A stretch of 64,000 bases of DNA, taken from contig OW240915.1 in assembly GCA_933207985.1 (NCBI GenBank), positions 119,637,756 through 119,701,755 on the forward strand, read 5' to 3'. The notes under the pieces are model-generated. The model saw only the letters and a list, made by a program, of their open reading frames with translations, ran no database searches and was not told where the DNA came from. Each line of letters opens with the position of its first letter. Position 1 is the first letter of the stretch. Below are positions 23,060-32,803 of this stretch, piece by piece. Source of the stretch: Pelobates cultripes (Eukaryota > Chordata > Amphibia > Anura > Pelobatidae). The translations under genes were made by a program, and so were the position numbers.

Positions 23060-23077
23060 TCCCGCCGCTTGCCACCA
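23060..23077 (-). other. Primer binding site of the pol-less element
   Basis: Minus-strand TGGTGGCAAGCGGCGGGA begins 2 bases after the 5' LTR. The Gmr1-like element at 30078-30095 has the same site with 17 of 18 bases equal. The matching tRNA was not assigned. Confidence 0.7.
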
Positions 23078-23079
23078 AT

Positions 23080-24154
23080 TGTAACGGACCGTTTTGCACA
23101 CAAGGGGTAAAAACCGTTTAGGCGATCGGCCCCCTTTCCAGAGATACAGGCACAGCTACTGCAGAACACCAAACTCCCGAACTGGATACAAAATAGCACT
23201 CCAACTCCCGAACTGGAACCTCCCAAATAGCTGCTAGCAGACGAACAGGAAAAGCAGACAATCAGCTTACACTCCTGGCAATCAGTCTCTAACAGCATAC
23301 AGTGAATCCCCCCAAGAACGAGACAAGGCTCTGTGTTGAGGGTCAAGCAGTGGTCTGAGGTGCTGGCACACCCAGCCTGGTTTTTATTACAGTCTTGCAA
23401 ATACAGGACCGCCCACAGGGAGGTATAAAACAACCAATCACATCACAGTTACATCCCACATATTCCCTCCCCTTATCCTGAGAGGAAACTCAATTATACA
23501 TACAGTTAAAACATACTTTCTACCCAACTTTCATAACTCTAAAACCATACATCACATTCACATAAAATTACATATGCACAATCAATCCATTCAGGGGAAC
23601 AACATATTCAAAAATGGCACAAATCAGACAATGGGTTCAAAAGTTAGTAAAAAGTCCTTTGTGACTAAATGAAGCATGGCTTTCTGGCCCAAACCAGTTT
23701 CAGAGTCTTCTATCCTGGAGATAAGTAATTCAATTATCTCCCAGGACAGACACAAGACTCCATTAAGCACATGGTTGCAAAAAGACACAAAGACAGTAAA
23801 ACACTTTAAAATACATAAAGTTACATTTTACACATAACACACAGACATTTCACATATCCCCAGATAGCTCAGGTCTGAGCGCACATTATTAAGTGAATGG
23901 CGCAGACCACAAATACAGTTTAATCGCCATGGAGCCAAAGTCTTTACAGTCAGTTTCATACAAATGGGCTCCATGGGATTCCTATCTGGGGTATAACACA
24001 TTCAAACAAATCTACTGAACCCCAGGCAGAAAAGCACGAATACAGCTTTTCTGCAGGCAAAAATAAAGTCTTTTAAAAGGGGGCCATAGTCCAAAGGCAG
24101 CAGGCGAGCAACCAGGCTTCTCCAATGCAATGTGGCGAGATTGGTCTCGTCACA
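23080..24154 (-). repeat. 5' LTR of the pol-less element
   Basis: Direct repeat of 19922-21002 with small differences (for example GATACAGG for GATCCAGG, GGCTCTGTG for GGCTCCGTG). It carries the promoter of the element; no TATA box was singled out. Confidence 0.9.
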
Positions 24155-24159
24155 AATGC

Positions 24160-25244
24160 GATCTGCATATGATGCCCGATCACATGACCGAGATAGATGA
24201 CGTCATATGCGGAAGTGATTTGAAAGAGAAAAGAGGTGTGGAATGCAAGTGGTGATCGGGCGTCCACAGTATAAGCGCGCCTTTTTTCAAATAACAGAAG
24301 AGAAGAGAGATCTATATAAGCAGGACAACTACACTTTGAGAAGACACATTGGACCCAGCTGAGGAAGCCGTCGGAGCTACGGTGAAACGCGTTCTGGGAA
24401 GAAGTGTATGATACCTTTATGCCCATTTGTTATTGTTTTATTTATTTTATAGTATTCTACACTTTTGTGTTTTATAGTTATTATAGAGGGTTTTTTATAT
24501 ACCCTTTTATTTTTTACTTATTATATGGGCTTATTTGGTTCCTGCTTTGGAAAGTTCTACTGTTGATTCAACGTGCAGAGACAGAGCCGATATAGAGGCT
24601 CCATTTTTTCCTAGAGGCGATTTGAGAAGATTACCTGGTTAGAAGAAGGGGAAGGTCGCCTGTACGGACCTACACGCATTTATTCCTGAGCTTGGCTATA
24701 AGCTCAGGAGAATGTGAGTTTTATCGCTATATCTGACTCTTATTACATCTATATTTACGGTGTTACACTATTGGAGTTCTTTTTTTGTTTTAGGTCGATT
24801 ATATAAAGTATTGGAATTGCTTTCATCTGGACACCTTGTCAGCCTATTAGGTTCTACATCATTATATGTATGTATATAGCGCTACACCTATTTCCTTTTT
24901 TGTATCTCCTTTCATATTGATGTAATTGAGAAAGATTACATTTAGGTGTTACAGCAGCTTGTTTAGTATTTTTTGGACTAGAGAGTATTATATTTTGTTA
25001 TAGCGCCAGTACATTACCTGTATTTCCAGGTATGTACCTTTTAGTCACACTTAATGCATAGTGTCATGCAAATTTCAAACATGCAAGAGCTCGAACTGCA
25101 TTTGCAGAGTCTAGATCTGGTATTAGACCTAGTCTGTGCCATGGTATGTTCTTGAAATCATTTAAAAAGGATTCAATTAGCCGAGGAGCGAGCTGGACAC
25201 GTCGGAGTAGTGCTCTGCTCCTACATCGCTGCATAACGCTTATA
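24160..25244. repeat. Unassigned repeat with GAAACGCGTT motif
   Basis: No gene. It contains TGACGTCATATGCGG (24196-24215) and, at 24360-24400, AGCTGAGGAAGCCGTCGGAG followed by CTACGGTGAAACGCGTT, which can fold as a small hairpin. A similar layout (minus strand, GATGAAGTTACCGAGTG then AAGAAATGCGTAAG) lies at 46610-46690. This signature often sits at ends of Penelope-like or related elements in amphibian DNA; that link is tentative. The last 70 bases before 25245 may be the 5' UTR of the LINE that resumes at 31280. Confidence 0.4.
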
Positions 25245-25249
25245 TCAGC

Positions 25250-26427
25250 TGTTACGGTACCTCCAGTAATAAATGTGCAAACCGCCGTTTAGTGAATGCT
25301 CCCCGTTCGCAATAATGTGGTCTGGTAACGTGTACAGTATAACCATGCGAACCGCCAGCTAGGGAACACTCTAAACTCCCGAACGGTACCTGTATGGCTC
25401 TTTCCCTTCACGAACACCAAATCCACGAACTGACAATATTAGCCGAACGCCAATATCTTCCAAGCGGCAAATAATTCCAATAAGCAGTCTCTAGGCGCCG
25501 GTAATAAAATCACCCCAATAACGAGACCAAGCTCCGCTTTGAGGGTAAAACACGAACTGATTTACTGTGGGCTACCTGCCCGGTATTTATGCAGGTCTCC
25601 CACTTGGTGGACACTCCCCTAGGGGACCAAATGGGAGACTGAAATGACAGAAGGACATGGGGACATTTCAGACATACATCCCCACAATATTCCCAGCATG
25701 CATCACAGTTCCCTCCCCTCTGCTCGGGAGATAATTGGGAAGTAATTCAATTATCTCCCCGAGCAGAGGCAAATCGCCATTTTAACTCAAAGTTATAAAA
25801 CACATTAAAATATATAACTTTCTAATTGCCGAACATATTGCATTCGTGTAACACATCCCCAGATAGCATGGATCTGAGTGCATATTATTGGCGAATAGCG
25901 CTCAGATCCCATTCGCATAGTTCAATCGCCATGGAGTCAAAGTTTATTACAGTTCTTCGGTATGCGATTGACTCCATGGGAAAGCTATCTGGGTTAAGTC
26001 CATTCGTGTTGTTGAATCTCCCGAACGGCTGGCATTCGTATGCTTTTGTCGATTGAGAAGGGGAGGTCGACGGCTTCAGCGGTGTTCGGTTGAAAAAGTG
26101 TCCGTTTTCAGTTCCATGAAATAATCGTCGAACACCGCTGGTCTTTCGCATGGTTTAAAATGGCCGCAGCCTCGTGGTCGACATACGAACGACGACCACC
26201 CGGTATTCGGTTTTAATTGAGAAGTGTCTGTGGTTAACCGCAACGTTCTAATTGGAATCAATAGGTTAACCAGCAGCACACTTCTCTTTTGGGTGGCCGT
26301 CCGTTCGGAAGTTTCGTTCGACGAAAAAAGGACATTCCCTTAAACAAAGCATACCAATGGGGAATTCATGCAATTGGCAAAACAGACGAACACAGTACTT
26401 TTAGTCCATACAGATGGGTCTGTCACA
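25250..26427 (-). repeat. 3' LTR of the Gmr1-like element
   Basis: Plus-strand TGTTACGGTACCTCC to GTCTGTCACA. The polypurine tract AAGGGGGGAGCCG on the minus strand abuts it at 26428-26440. The pol stop codon (26423-26425) lies within its first bases on the minus strand. Confidence 0.92.
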
Positions 26428-28290
26428 CGGCTCCCCCCTTGTGGAACACTCCGGCAGACCTGGCTTGACCCTTTGGCGGGTCAACTTGGGGATGACCGGA
26501 CTGGGAAGGAGTAAGGACGTCTGTTTGCCGAGATAACCCATATGCATTCCCATTCTGCTTACCGGGTCGATAGCTGATGGTGAAGTCGTAAGGCTGCAGT
26601 GCCAAACTCCACCTCAGCAGTCTGCCATTGTCTCCTGAGACCCGGTTAAGCCAGACCAGGGGATTGTGCTCCGTAATAAGTGAAAACTCCTGCCCGTACA
26701 AATAAGGGCTCAATTTCTTCAGGGCCCAGACCAGGGCTAAACACACTTTCTCCACTGCCGCATAACTCACTTCCCGAGGTAGTAACTTTCTGCTTAAGTA
26801 TGCGACAGGGTGCTCTCCTCCATCTTCCCCGACCTGGCTCAACACAGCCCCCAGTCCATACATGAAAGCATCTGTATGAACAAGAAAACGTTTGTTAGAG
26901 ACTGGGGCAGCCAGGACAGGGGCATTCACAAGAGCTTGATTCAATGCCTGAAACGCGGCTTCACAAGCTGGAGACCACAGGACCTGCTTAGGTAAATTCT
27001 TCTTAGTCAAGTCAGTCAAGGGCTTGGCAACCGTACTGTAGTCGGGGACAAAACGTCGGTAATACCCTGCCGTCCCCAGGAAGGCCAGCACTTGGGTCTT
27101 GGTGATAGGTGTGGGCCAGTTAGCTACAGCCTCTGCCTTGGCTGGCTCCGGTCTCTGGCTTCCACATCCTACTCTGTGACCCAAGTACTGCACTTCTGCC
27201 ATGCCTAGATGGCACTTGTCTGGCTTCAAGGTCAGGCCTGCGGCCCGAATCTTGTCCAGCACCACCCCCACGTGTACTAAATGGTCTTCCCAGGACTCAC
27301 TGTAGACCGCAATGTCATCCAGGTATTCACATGCAAAGTCCTGGAAGCCATCGAGGAGCCTATCCACCATACGCTGGAAAGTAGCCGGAGCATTCTTCAT
27401 CCCAAATGGCATAACCTTAAACTGGTACAGGCCAAATGGGGTGACGAAGGCCGACTTAGGGATAGCATCCTCGGCCAGGGGGATCTGCCAATAACCTTTA
27501 CATAGGTCAATGGTGGTCAGGTAGCGCCCCCTGGCAATGCGGTCTAATAACTCGTCTACCCGAGGCATAGGGTAGGCGTCAGTGGTGGTCCGCTCGTTGA
27601 GCCGCCTGTAGTCCACACAGAACCGGGTGGTCCCATCTTTCTTAGGCACCAGAACTACAGGCGAGGCCCAAGGGCTGTCTGAGTGTTCGATAACCCCCAG
27701 CCTGGTCATCTCCTGTATCTCCTTCCGCATTCCTTCTCGGACTGCTTCAGAGATACAGTATGGGGGTTGTCGTAGGGGGTTCTGTCCGGGTGTCTCGACC
27801 TTGTGCACAGCTAGGGTGGTGTACCCGGGTTCTTGGGAGAACGTTGCCTGCTTCTCCCACAGCAGCTGTCTTGCCTGTACCTTCTCTGCCGGGTTTAGCC
27901 GGTCCCCCAGCTGTACAAGACTAGTAAGGTCTGTCTGGGGATCCCTCTCTAACAAGTCAGGTAAAGCTAAGTTCTCTGGGTCGTCAGTAGCTGGGGCACA
28001 TACTGCCGCAACATCCTCTGGTCGTTCCTGATACTCCTTCAGCATGTTCACATGGAAGGATCGCTGAATCCTTTCATCTGAACAGCTGGCTATAAGGTAG
28101 GTAGTATCACATACCTGAGCTAACACTTTATACGGGCCCTGCCAAGATGCTTGCATCTTGTTCGTCTTCACAGGCTTGAGCACCAGAACCTTCTGCCTAA
28201 CCTGGAAGACCCGCTGTCGGGCACCCCGATCGTACCACCGCTTCTGTCTCCCCTGGGCCGCCTGGAGATTCTCCCTTACTATCAGGGATA
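26423..28290 (-). pseudogene. pol: Pol C-terminal part: integrase GPY/F domain, RT and RNase H
   Basis: The open frame begins near 28290 (earlier than the first ATG-like codon). It reads the end of integrase with the GPY/F motif (SWQGPYKVLAQVCDTTYLI) and FHVNMLKEY, a linker, then RT: PPYCISEAVREGMRKEIQEM, SPWASPVVLVPKKDGTTRFC, TTIDLCKGYWQIPL and the active site YLDDIAVYS. RNase H follows with VHTDAFMYGLGAVLSQVGED, where the usual TDAS is TDAF, and TEHNPLVWL where TDHNPL is usual, then a last KQNGNAYGLSRQTD. The RT aspartates are intact. It lies directly downstream of the integrase core with a frameshift near 28290. Role: reverse transcription of the element in cytoplasmic particles. Confidence 0.88.
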
Positions 28291-29142
28291 GTTTCTCATG
28301 CTGTCCCGGAGTTCCAGGACATATGGTACTATGGGGGTCCCTTCTTGCTCTGTCTCCCCCTCCCAGTGTCCTCTAATGAGATCTAGGGGTCCAGGGACCC
28401 TTCTCCCATAGAGTAACTCAAAGGGGGAGAACCCAGTAGATTCCTGGGGCACCTCTCTGTATGCAAATAGCAGATGAGGCAGGAATCGCTCCCAGTCTCT
28501 GCAAGTGTCAGTAAAGGTCCTCAACATCTGTTTGAGGGTGCCATTAAATCGCTCGCAGAGACCGTTAGTCTGTGGGTGATACGGTGAGCTAAGCAGAGGT
28601 TTAATACCGCACACCTTTCACAGCTGCTGGGTAAGCACAGCGGTGAACTGAGTTCCCTGATTGGAGAGAATCTCCTGGGGGAACCCGACCCTAGTGAAAA
28701 TTTTAACCAGGGCATCAGCAACCGTCTCTGCCTCTATATTAGACAGCGCTACTGCCTCTGGATAACGTGTGGCATAGTCCACCACGGTGAGAATATATTT
28801 CTTACCTGATGGGCTAGCCCTGGCCAGTGGACCCACAATGTCAACGGCTATGCGGGAAAAGGGTTCTCCAATGATAGGCATCGACTGAAGCCTAGCTTTT
28901 GGGTGATCTCCCCGCTTACCTACCCGTTGACAGGTGTCACTCGTGCTACAATAAACCCGCACATCTTGGTTAAAATTCGCCCAGAAGAAGTTTTGTGTGA
29001 TCCTATGAGCTGTGCGGCGGGAACCTAGATGGCCTGCTAATGGCACATCATGCCCAATCCGCAGAATCTCCTGCCGGTATTTTGCAGGTACCACTAGCTG
29101 TCGATTCTGCGAAGGGGTACTTGGTTTCTGGGACGTGCTTCG
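28282..29142 (-). pseudogene. pol: Integrase core of the Gmr1-like element
   Basis: Zinc-binding HHCC region (GHLGSRRTAHRITQNFFW ... CSTSDTCQR), then the catalytic core with IAVDIVGPL for the first Asp, LSNQGTQFTA where the second Asp is replaced by Asn, an in-frame TGA at 28618-28620, and SSPYHPQTNGLCERFN with the catalytic Glu. A frameshift near 28290 leads into the GPY/F domain. It sits upstream of RT, the reverse of ordinary Gypsy elements. The upstream part is lost in the N gap. Confidence 0.87.
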
Positions 29143-29242
29143 NNNNNNNNNNNNNNNNNNNNNNNNNNNNNNNNNNNNNNNNNNNNNNNNNNNNNNNNNN
29201 NNNNNNNNNNNNNNNNNNNNNNNNNNNNNNNNNNNNNNNNNN
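29143..29242. other. Assembly gap (100 N)
   Basis: Exactly 100 N, placed between the SCAN-like Gag segment and integrase, where nucleocapsid and protease would be expected. Real length unknown. Confidence 0.99.
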
Positions 29243-30035
29243 TGCAGAGTGGAGGGTTTACGGTCCCTTACCCACTCTCTGACCCCTGCTGGCAATTTAT
29301 CAAAACAATGTTCCAAAAGAAACATCTGAAGCACCTCTTCTCCGGACACAGCCTGACACCCCGCCATCCAGTGGGCGGCTGTGCGATGCACCTTATATGC
29401 CCATTCAATGTATGAGTCCCCAGAGGTCTTGACAGTGTCTCGGAAACCTCCTCCGGTACACCTCAGGTGTAACGGCATACCGGGAGAGTAAAGCTTCCCT
29501 GACGGCCACATAATCCCCAATCTCCTCATCAGGGATGGCCCGAAAAGCCTCGCTGGCCCAGCCGGATAACTTGCCGGACAATATAGTAACCCAATTTTCC
29601 AGGGGTACCTTGTGCAGGGCACATTGCCGCTTAAAATCAGCAAGGTACCCATCAATCTCTCCTTCTGTCTCACTGAAGGCTTTAAACGCAGTAAATGGTA
29701 CTTTCTTTTTATCTCCTGGGTTTGCTGTTACTGGGGCTGCTGCAGCACCGCTTTGGCGAAGCAGGTTGGCCTCCACAGCTGCCATGACCCGGTCAATGGT
29801 CTCTGTTGGGACCATAATGGGCCAGCCTGATTCTTACCACCCGGTCAAAGCTTGCCTCCTCGGGGGTTCTGTCAGCTGTGCTGGGTCCATTGGTTCCATC
29901 TGCCGCTTGTACTCCATCCATTTCCAGCAATAACGCAATAATATCTCTTTTTCTGAGGTTACTGGCTTGTACCCCTCTTTGTTGTAATAAATCCTTTAGG
30001 GTAGCTCTCCTCAGGTTTTGGTATTGCAATTCCAT
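29243..30035 (-). pseudogene. gag: Gag of the Gmr1-like element, with SCAN-like capsid part
   Basis: Start ATG at 30035, just after the primer site. The first 80 codons contain a SAP-like helix pair (LRRATLKDLLQQRGVQASNL then RKRDIIALLLE). A frameshift near 29800 leads to a segment with VPFTAFKAFSETEGEIDGYL and WVTILSGKLSGWASEAFRAI. A second shift near 29450 leads to SGDSYIEWAYKVHRTAAHWM, QAVSGEEVLQMFLLEHCFDK and LPAGVREWVRDRKPST. This last part resembles the SCAN domain (EQILELLVLEQFL...LPEELQAWV), in line with the published origin of SCAN from a Gmr1-like capsid. Gag would form the particle shell. Two 1-base shifts inactivate it. Confidence 0.85.
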
Positions 30036-30077
30036 TTTAATCCTGGTTGCAGTGGTCTCTTTGGGCGTTGAGGATCA

Positions 30078-30095
30078 TCCCGTCGCTTGCCACCA
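30078..30095 (-). other. Primer binding site of the Gmr1-like element
   Basis: Minus-strand TGGTGGCAAGCGACGGGA, 2 bases after the 5' LTR. It differs in one base from the site of the pol-less element at 23060-23077. Confidence 0.72.
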
Positions 30096-30097
30096 GT

Positions 30098-31274
30098 TGT
30101 TACGGTACCTCCAGTAATAAATGTGCAAACCGCCATTTAGTGAATGCTCCCCGTTCGCAATAATGTGGTCTGGTAGCGTGTACAGTATAACCATGCGAAC
30201 CGCCAGCTAGGGAACACTCCAAACTCCCGAACGGTACCTGTATGGCTCTTTCCCTTCACGAACTCCAAATCCACGAACTGACAATATTAGCCGAACGCCA
30301 ATATCTTCCAAGCGGCAAATAATTCCAATAAGCAGTCTCTAGGCGCCGGTAATAAAATCCCCCCAATAACGAGACCAAGCTCCGCTTTGAGGGTAAAACA
30401 CGAACTGATTTACTGTGGGCTACCTGCCCGGTATTTATGCAGGTCTCCCACTTGGTGGACACTCCCCTAGGGGACCAAATGGGAGACTGAAATGACAGAA
30501 GGACATGGGGACATTTCAGACATACAACCCCACAATATTCCCAGCATGCATCACAGTTCCCTCCCCTCTGCTCGGGAGATAATTGGGAAGTAATTCAATT
30601 ATCTCCCCGAGCAGAGGCAAATCGCCATTTTAACTCAAAGTTATAAAACACATTAAAATATATAACTTTCTAATTGCAGAACATATTGCATTCGTGTAAC
30701 ACATCCCCAGATAGCCTGGATCTGAGTGCATATTATTGGCGAATAGCGCTCAGATCCCATTCGCATAGTTCAATTGCCATGGAGTCAAAGTTTATTACAG
30801 TTCTTCGGTATGCGATTGACTCCATGGGAAGGCTATCTGGGTTAAGTCCATTCGTGTTGTTGAATCTCCCGAACGGCTGGCATTCGTATGCTTTTGTCGA
30901 TTGAGAAGGGGAGGTCGACGGCTTCAGCGGTGTTCGGTTGGAAAAGTGTCCGTTTTCAGTTCCATGAAATAACCGTCGAACACCGCGGGTCTTTCGCATG
31001 GTTTAAAATGGCCGCCGCCTTGTGGTCGACATACGAACGACGACCACCCGGTATTCGGTTTTAATTGAGAAGTGTCTGTGGTTAACCGCAACGTTCTAAT
31101 TGGGATCAATAGGTTAATCAGCAGCACACTTCTCTTCTGGGTGGCCGCCTGTTCGGTAGTTTCATTCGACAAAAAAAGGGCATTCCCTTAAACAAATATA
31201 CGAATGGGGAATTCATGCAATTGGCAAAACAGACGAACACAGTACTTTTAGTCCATACAGATGGGTCTGTCACA
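30098..31274 (-). repeat. 5' LTR of the Gmr1-like element
   Basis: Direct repeat of 25250-26427. Visible differences include AGTGAATGC context changes (GCCATTTAG for GCCGTTTAG) and GATAGCCTGG for GATAGCATGG. Confidence 0.92.
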
Positions 31275-31308
31275 TCAGCCATTCAAATTGATTCCCACTC
31301 AATGTAAA

Positions 31309-31608
31309 ATGGAGAAGAGAAATCCTAAAAAACACCTTAAGAAGGGCACTGAACCCGGGACCACAGTTATGGAAATGTTCACCGCTCAAAAAACCAGACC
31401 ATCTGAAGACCAAGATGGTGCCACTGTAGGCCTCAATATGACGCCAACCTCACCACATACAGCAGCAGGATTGGACCCTACCCAGGGAGACACCTCGCAG
31501 AACTGGGTCTGGACCTACTTAGCAGGTGAAATAGTGAAATCCACTAATGTCCTTCAAGCGGAGATACACGCCCTCGGAGAGAGGACTGACATAGCCACGT
31601 GTGACTGA
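31309..31608 (+). pseudogene. L1-like LINE (A), ORF1 remnant
   Basis: Start ATG 31309. About 100 codons: a basic start (EKRNPKKHLKKG), a Thr/Pro-rich stretch, then LAGEIVKSTNVLQAEIHALG, which looks like the start of a coiled coil as in L1 ORF1 proteins. The stop at 31606-31608 comes before any RNA-binding domain, so it is truncated. It is on the same strand as, and upstream of, ORF2 at 32804. The Gmr1-like element is inserted just upstream. Confidence 0.5.
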
Positions 31609-32803
31609 CGTTAGCCAGTGGAGGGGGGTTAGATTAGAGTGGTGGTTACTCTTTATGAGACACCTGAGGAGCTAAATATACCCTGTTAAGTGCTGTTGGA
31701 CAGAGAGGACTTCGGACTAGGTGAAGCCCCAGTCAAAAGGGGGTTACGTAACAGACTGAAAGCGGAGCATGGACCGCGGTAAGCTAGCTGTGAGTGCCCC
31801 ATAGATAGAGTCTATCTCTGTGGGGGAGGGAGGAGGGAGAGGGAGGGAAGGGATAGCCTAGGAATAGGGAGGAAATGTAAGGGAGATAAATTATATTATA
31901 ATAAAAAAACAACAAAACCCAATTGTTAAAGAGTTTTATTGCTTTAGTTAGGTCATTACGATAGAAGATAGAGCACCCCTGCCCCTGCTGAGCATTAGTT
32001 TTTCCCATACGAGATGATTAGGCATATAACCCCTAACGGAAGGGAGCTTACAGTCACCTACTGAGAGACACTTATACCGTAGCCCACTCAGTATGAGCTG
32101 ATCAGCTGTGCCAGTGCACCTCCTTTAAATTATACCCCTCTCCTCAGTTTTGGCCTTAAATACATGTGTCAGACCTCACTTCAAAGCCCGTAGGTTTGCC
32201 TGGGACCTGGGAGTTGAAGAGGAGGATGTGGGGTCCACCAGGACACCCTGGGAGCGGAGAGTACCTCGTGTTTTTTGCTACAAATTAGCAGTGATTTCAC
32301 AGGTGTGAGCTCACCATACCTGGATGCGATACCCAGAAAGATATATGTTCTGGAAATGTAAGGAAGAAGTGTCTTTTACCACCAGTTACGATATTATGTT
32401 TCCTGTTTATGTTAAAATAGTTTGAGTGTCATGTAGTTGCACTATTACTATATTATACAATAGCAATGCAGCATTGAAAAGCGATGGCTCATGGACCCTT
32501 GTCTCATACAAGGGCAGTGCGCTGTGGAGATGCCGGACCATGCACCCCACACATGTCTGGCGACTGGTAATACCAGACGAATAGTTTCCACCTTCCGGTA
32601 CGTCAATACCGTGCCGCTTTTCTTTCACCTTTTTCTGTCTTTCCCAATCTTCATCTTTTCTCTGAGGTGGGGGCGCTTGGGTGGGGTGGGGTGTGTGGGT
32701 GGGGGAGGTGGTGTGCCGGGGGTGGGAAGGGAGGGGTGGAGGGCATGCTCTTTGAGTGAACAGACATGGAGTTGTCAGTCAGCACTGTACCCAGTAAGGA
32801 CAC
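31609..32803. other. Inter-ORF region of LINE A, G-rich tract inside
   Basis: No gene supported. 32663-32750 is strongly G-rich on the plus strand (GGGGGCGCTTGGGTGGGGT and many further runs of three or more G), a candidate G-quadruplex region. A similar 1.3-kb spacer separates the ORFs of LINE B. Confidence 0.55.

Larger units (their letters stand above)
19917..24159 (-). mobile_element. Non-autonomous LTR retrotransposon with a single unusual ORF
   Basis: Two direct LTRs, 19922-21002 (1081 bases) and 23080-24154 (1075 bases), differ at roughly 2% of sites by eye. They are bounded by TG...CA-type ends and flanked by a 5-base duplication AATGC (19917-19921 and 24155-24159). On the minus strand a primer site follows the 5' LTR at 23060-23077 and a polypurine tract precedes the 3' LTR at 21003-21017. 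The internal region (2077 bases) encodes one protein and has no protease, RT, RNase H or integrase. It must have been copied by enzymes of another element. Confidence 0.9.
25245..31279 (-). mobile_element. Gmr1-like Ty3/Gypsy retrotransposon
   Basis: LTRs 25250-26427 (1178 bases) and 30098-31274 (1177 bases) with roughly 2% difference by eye, flanked by the 5-base duplication TCAGC (25245-25249 and 31275-31279). Minus-strand order from the 5' LTR: primer site 30078-30095, gag with a SCAN-like segment, N gap where protease is expected, integrase, then RT and RNase H ending inside the 3' LTR. Integrase before RT is the Ty1/copia order and is the hallmark of the Gmr1-like group of Ty3/Gypsy elements described from deuterostomes. 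Frameshifts and a stop inactivate it. Confidence 0.9.
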
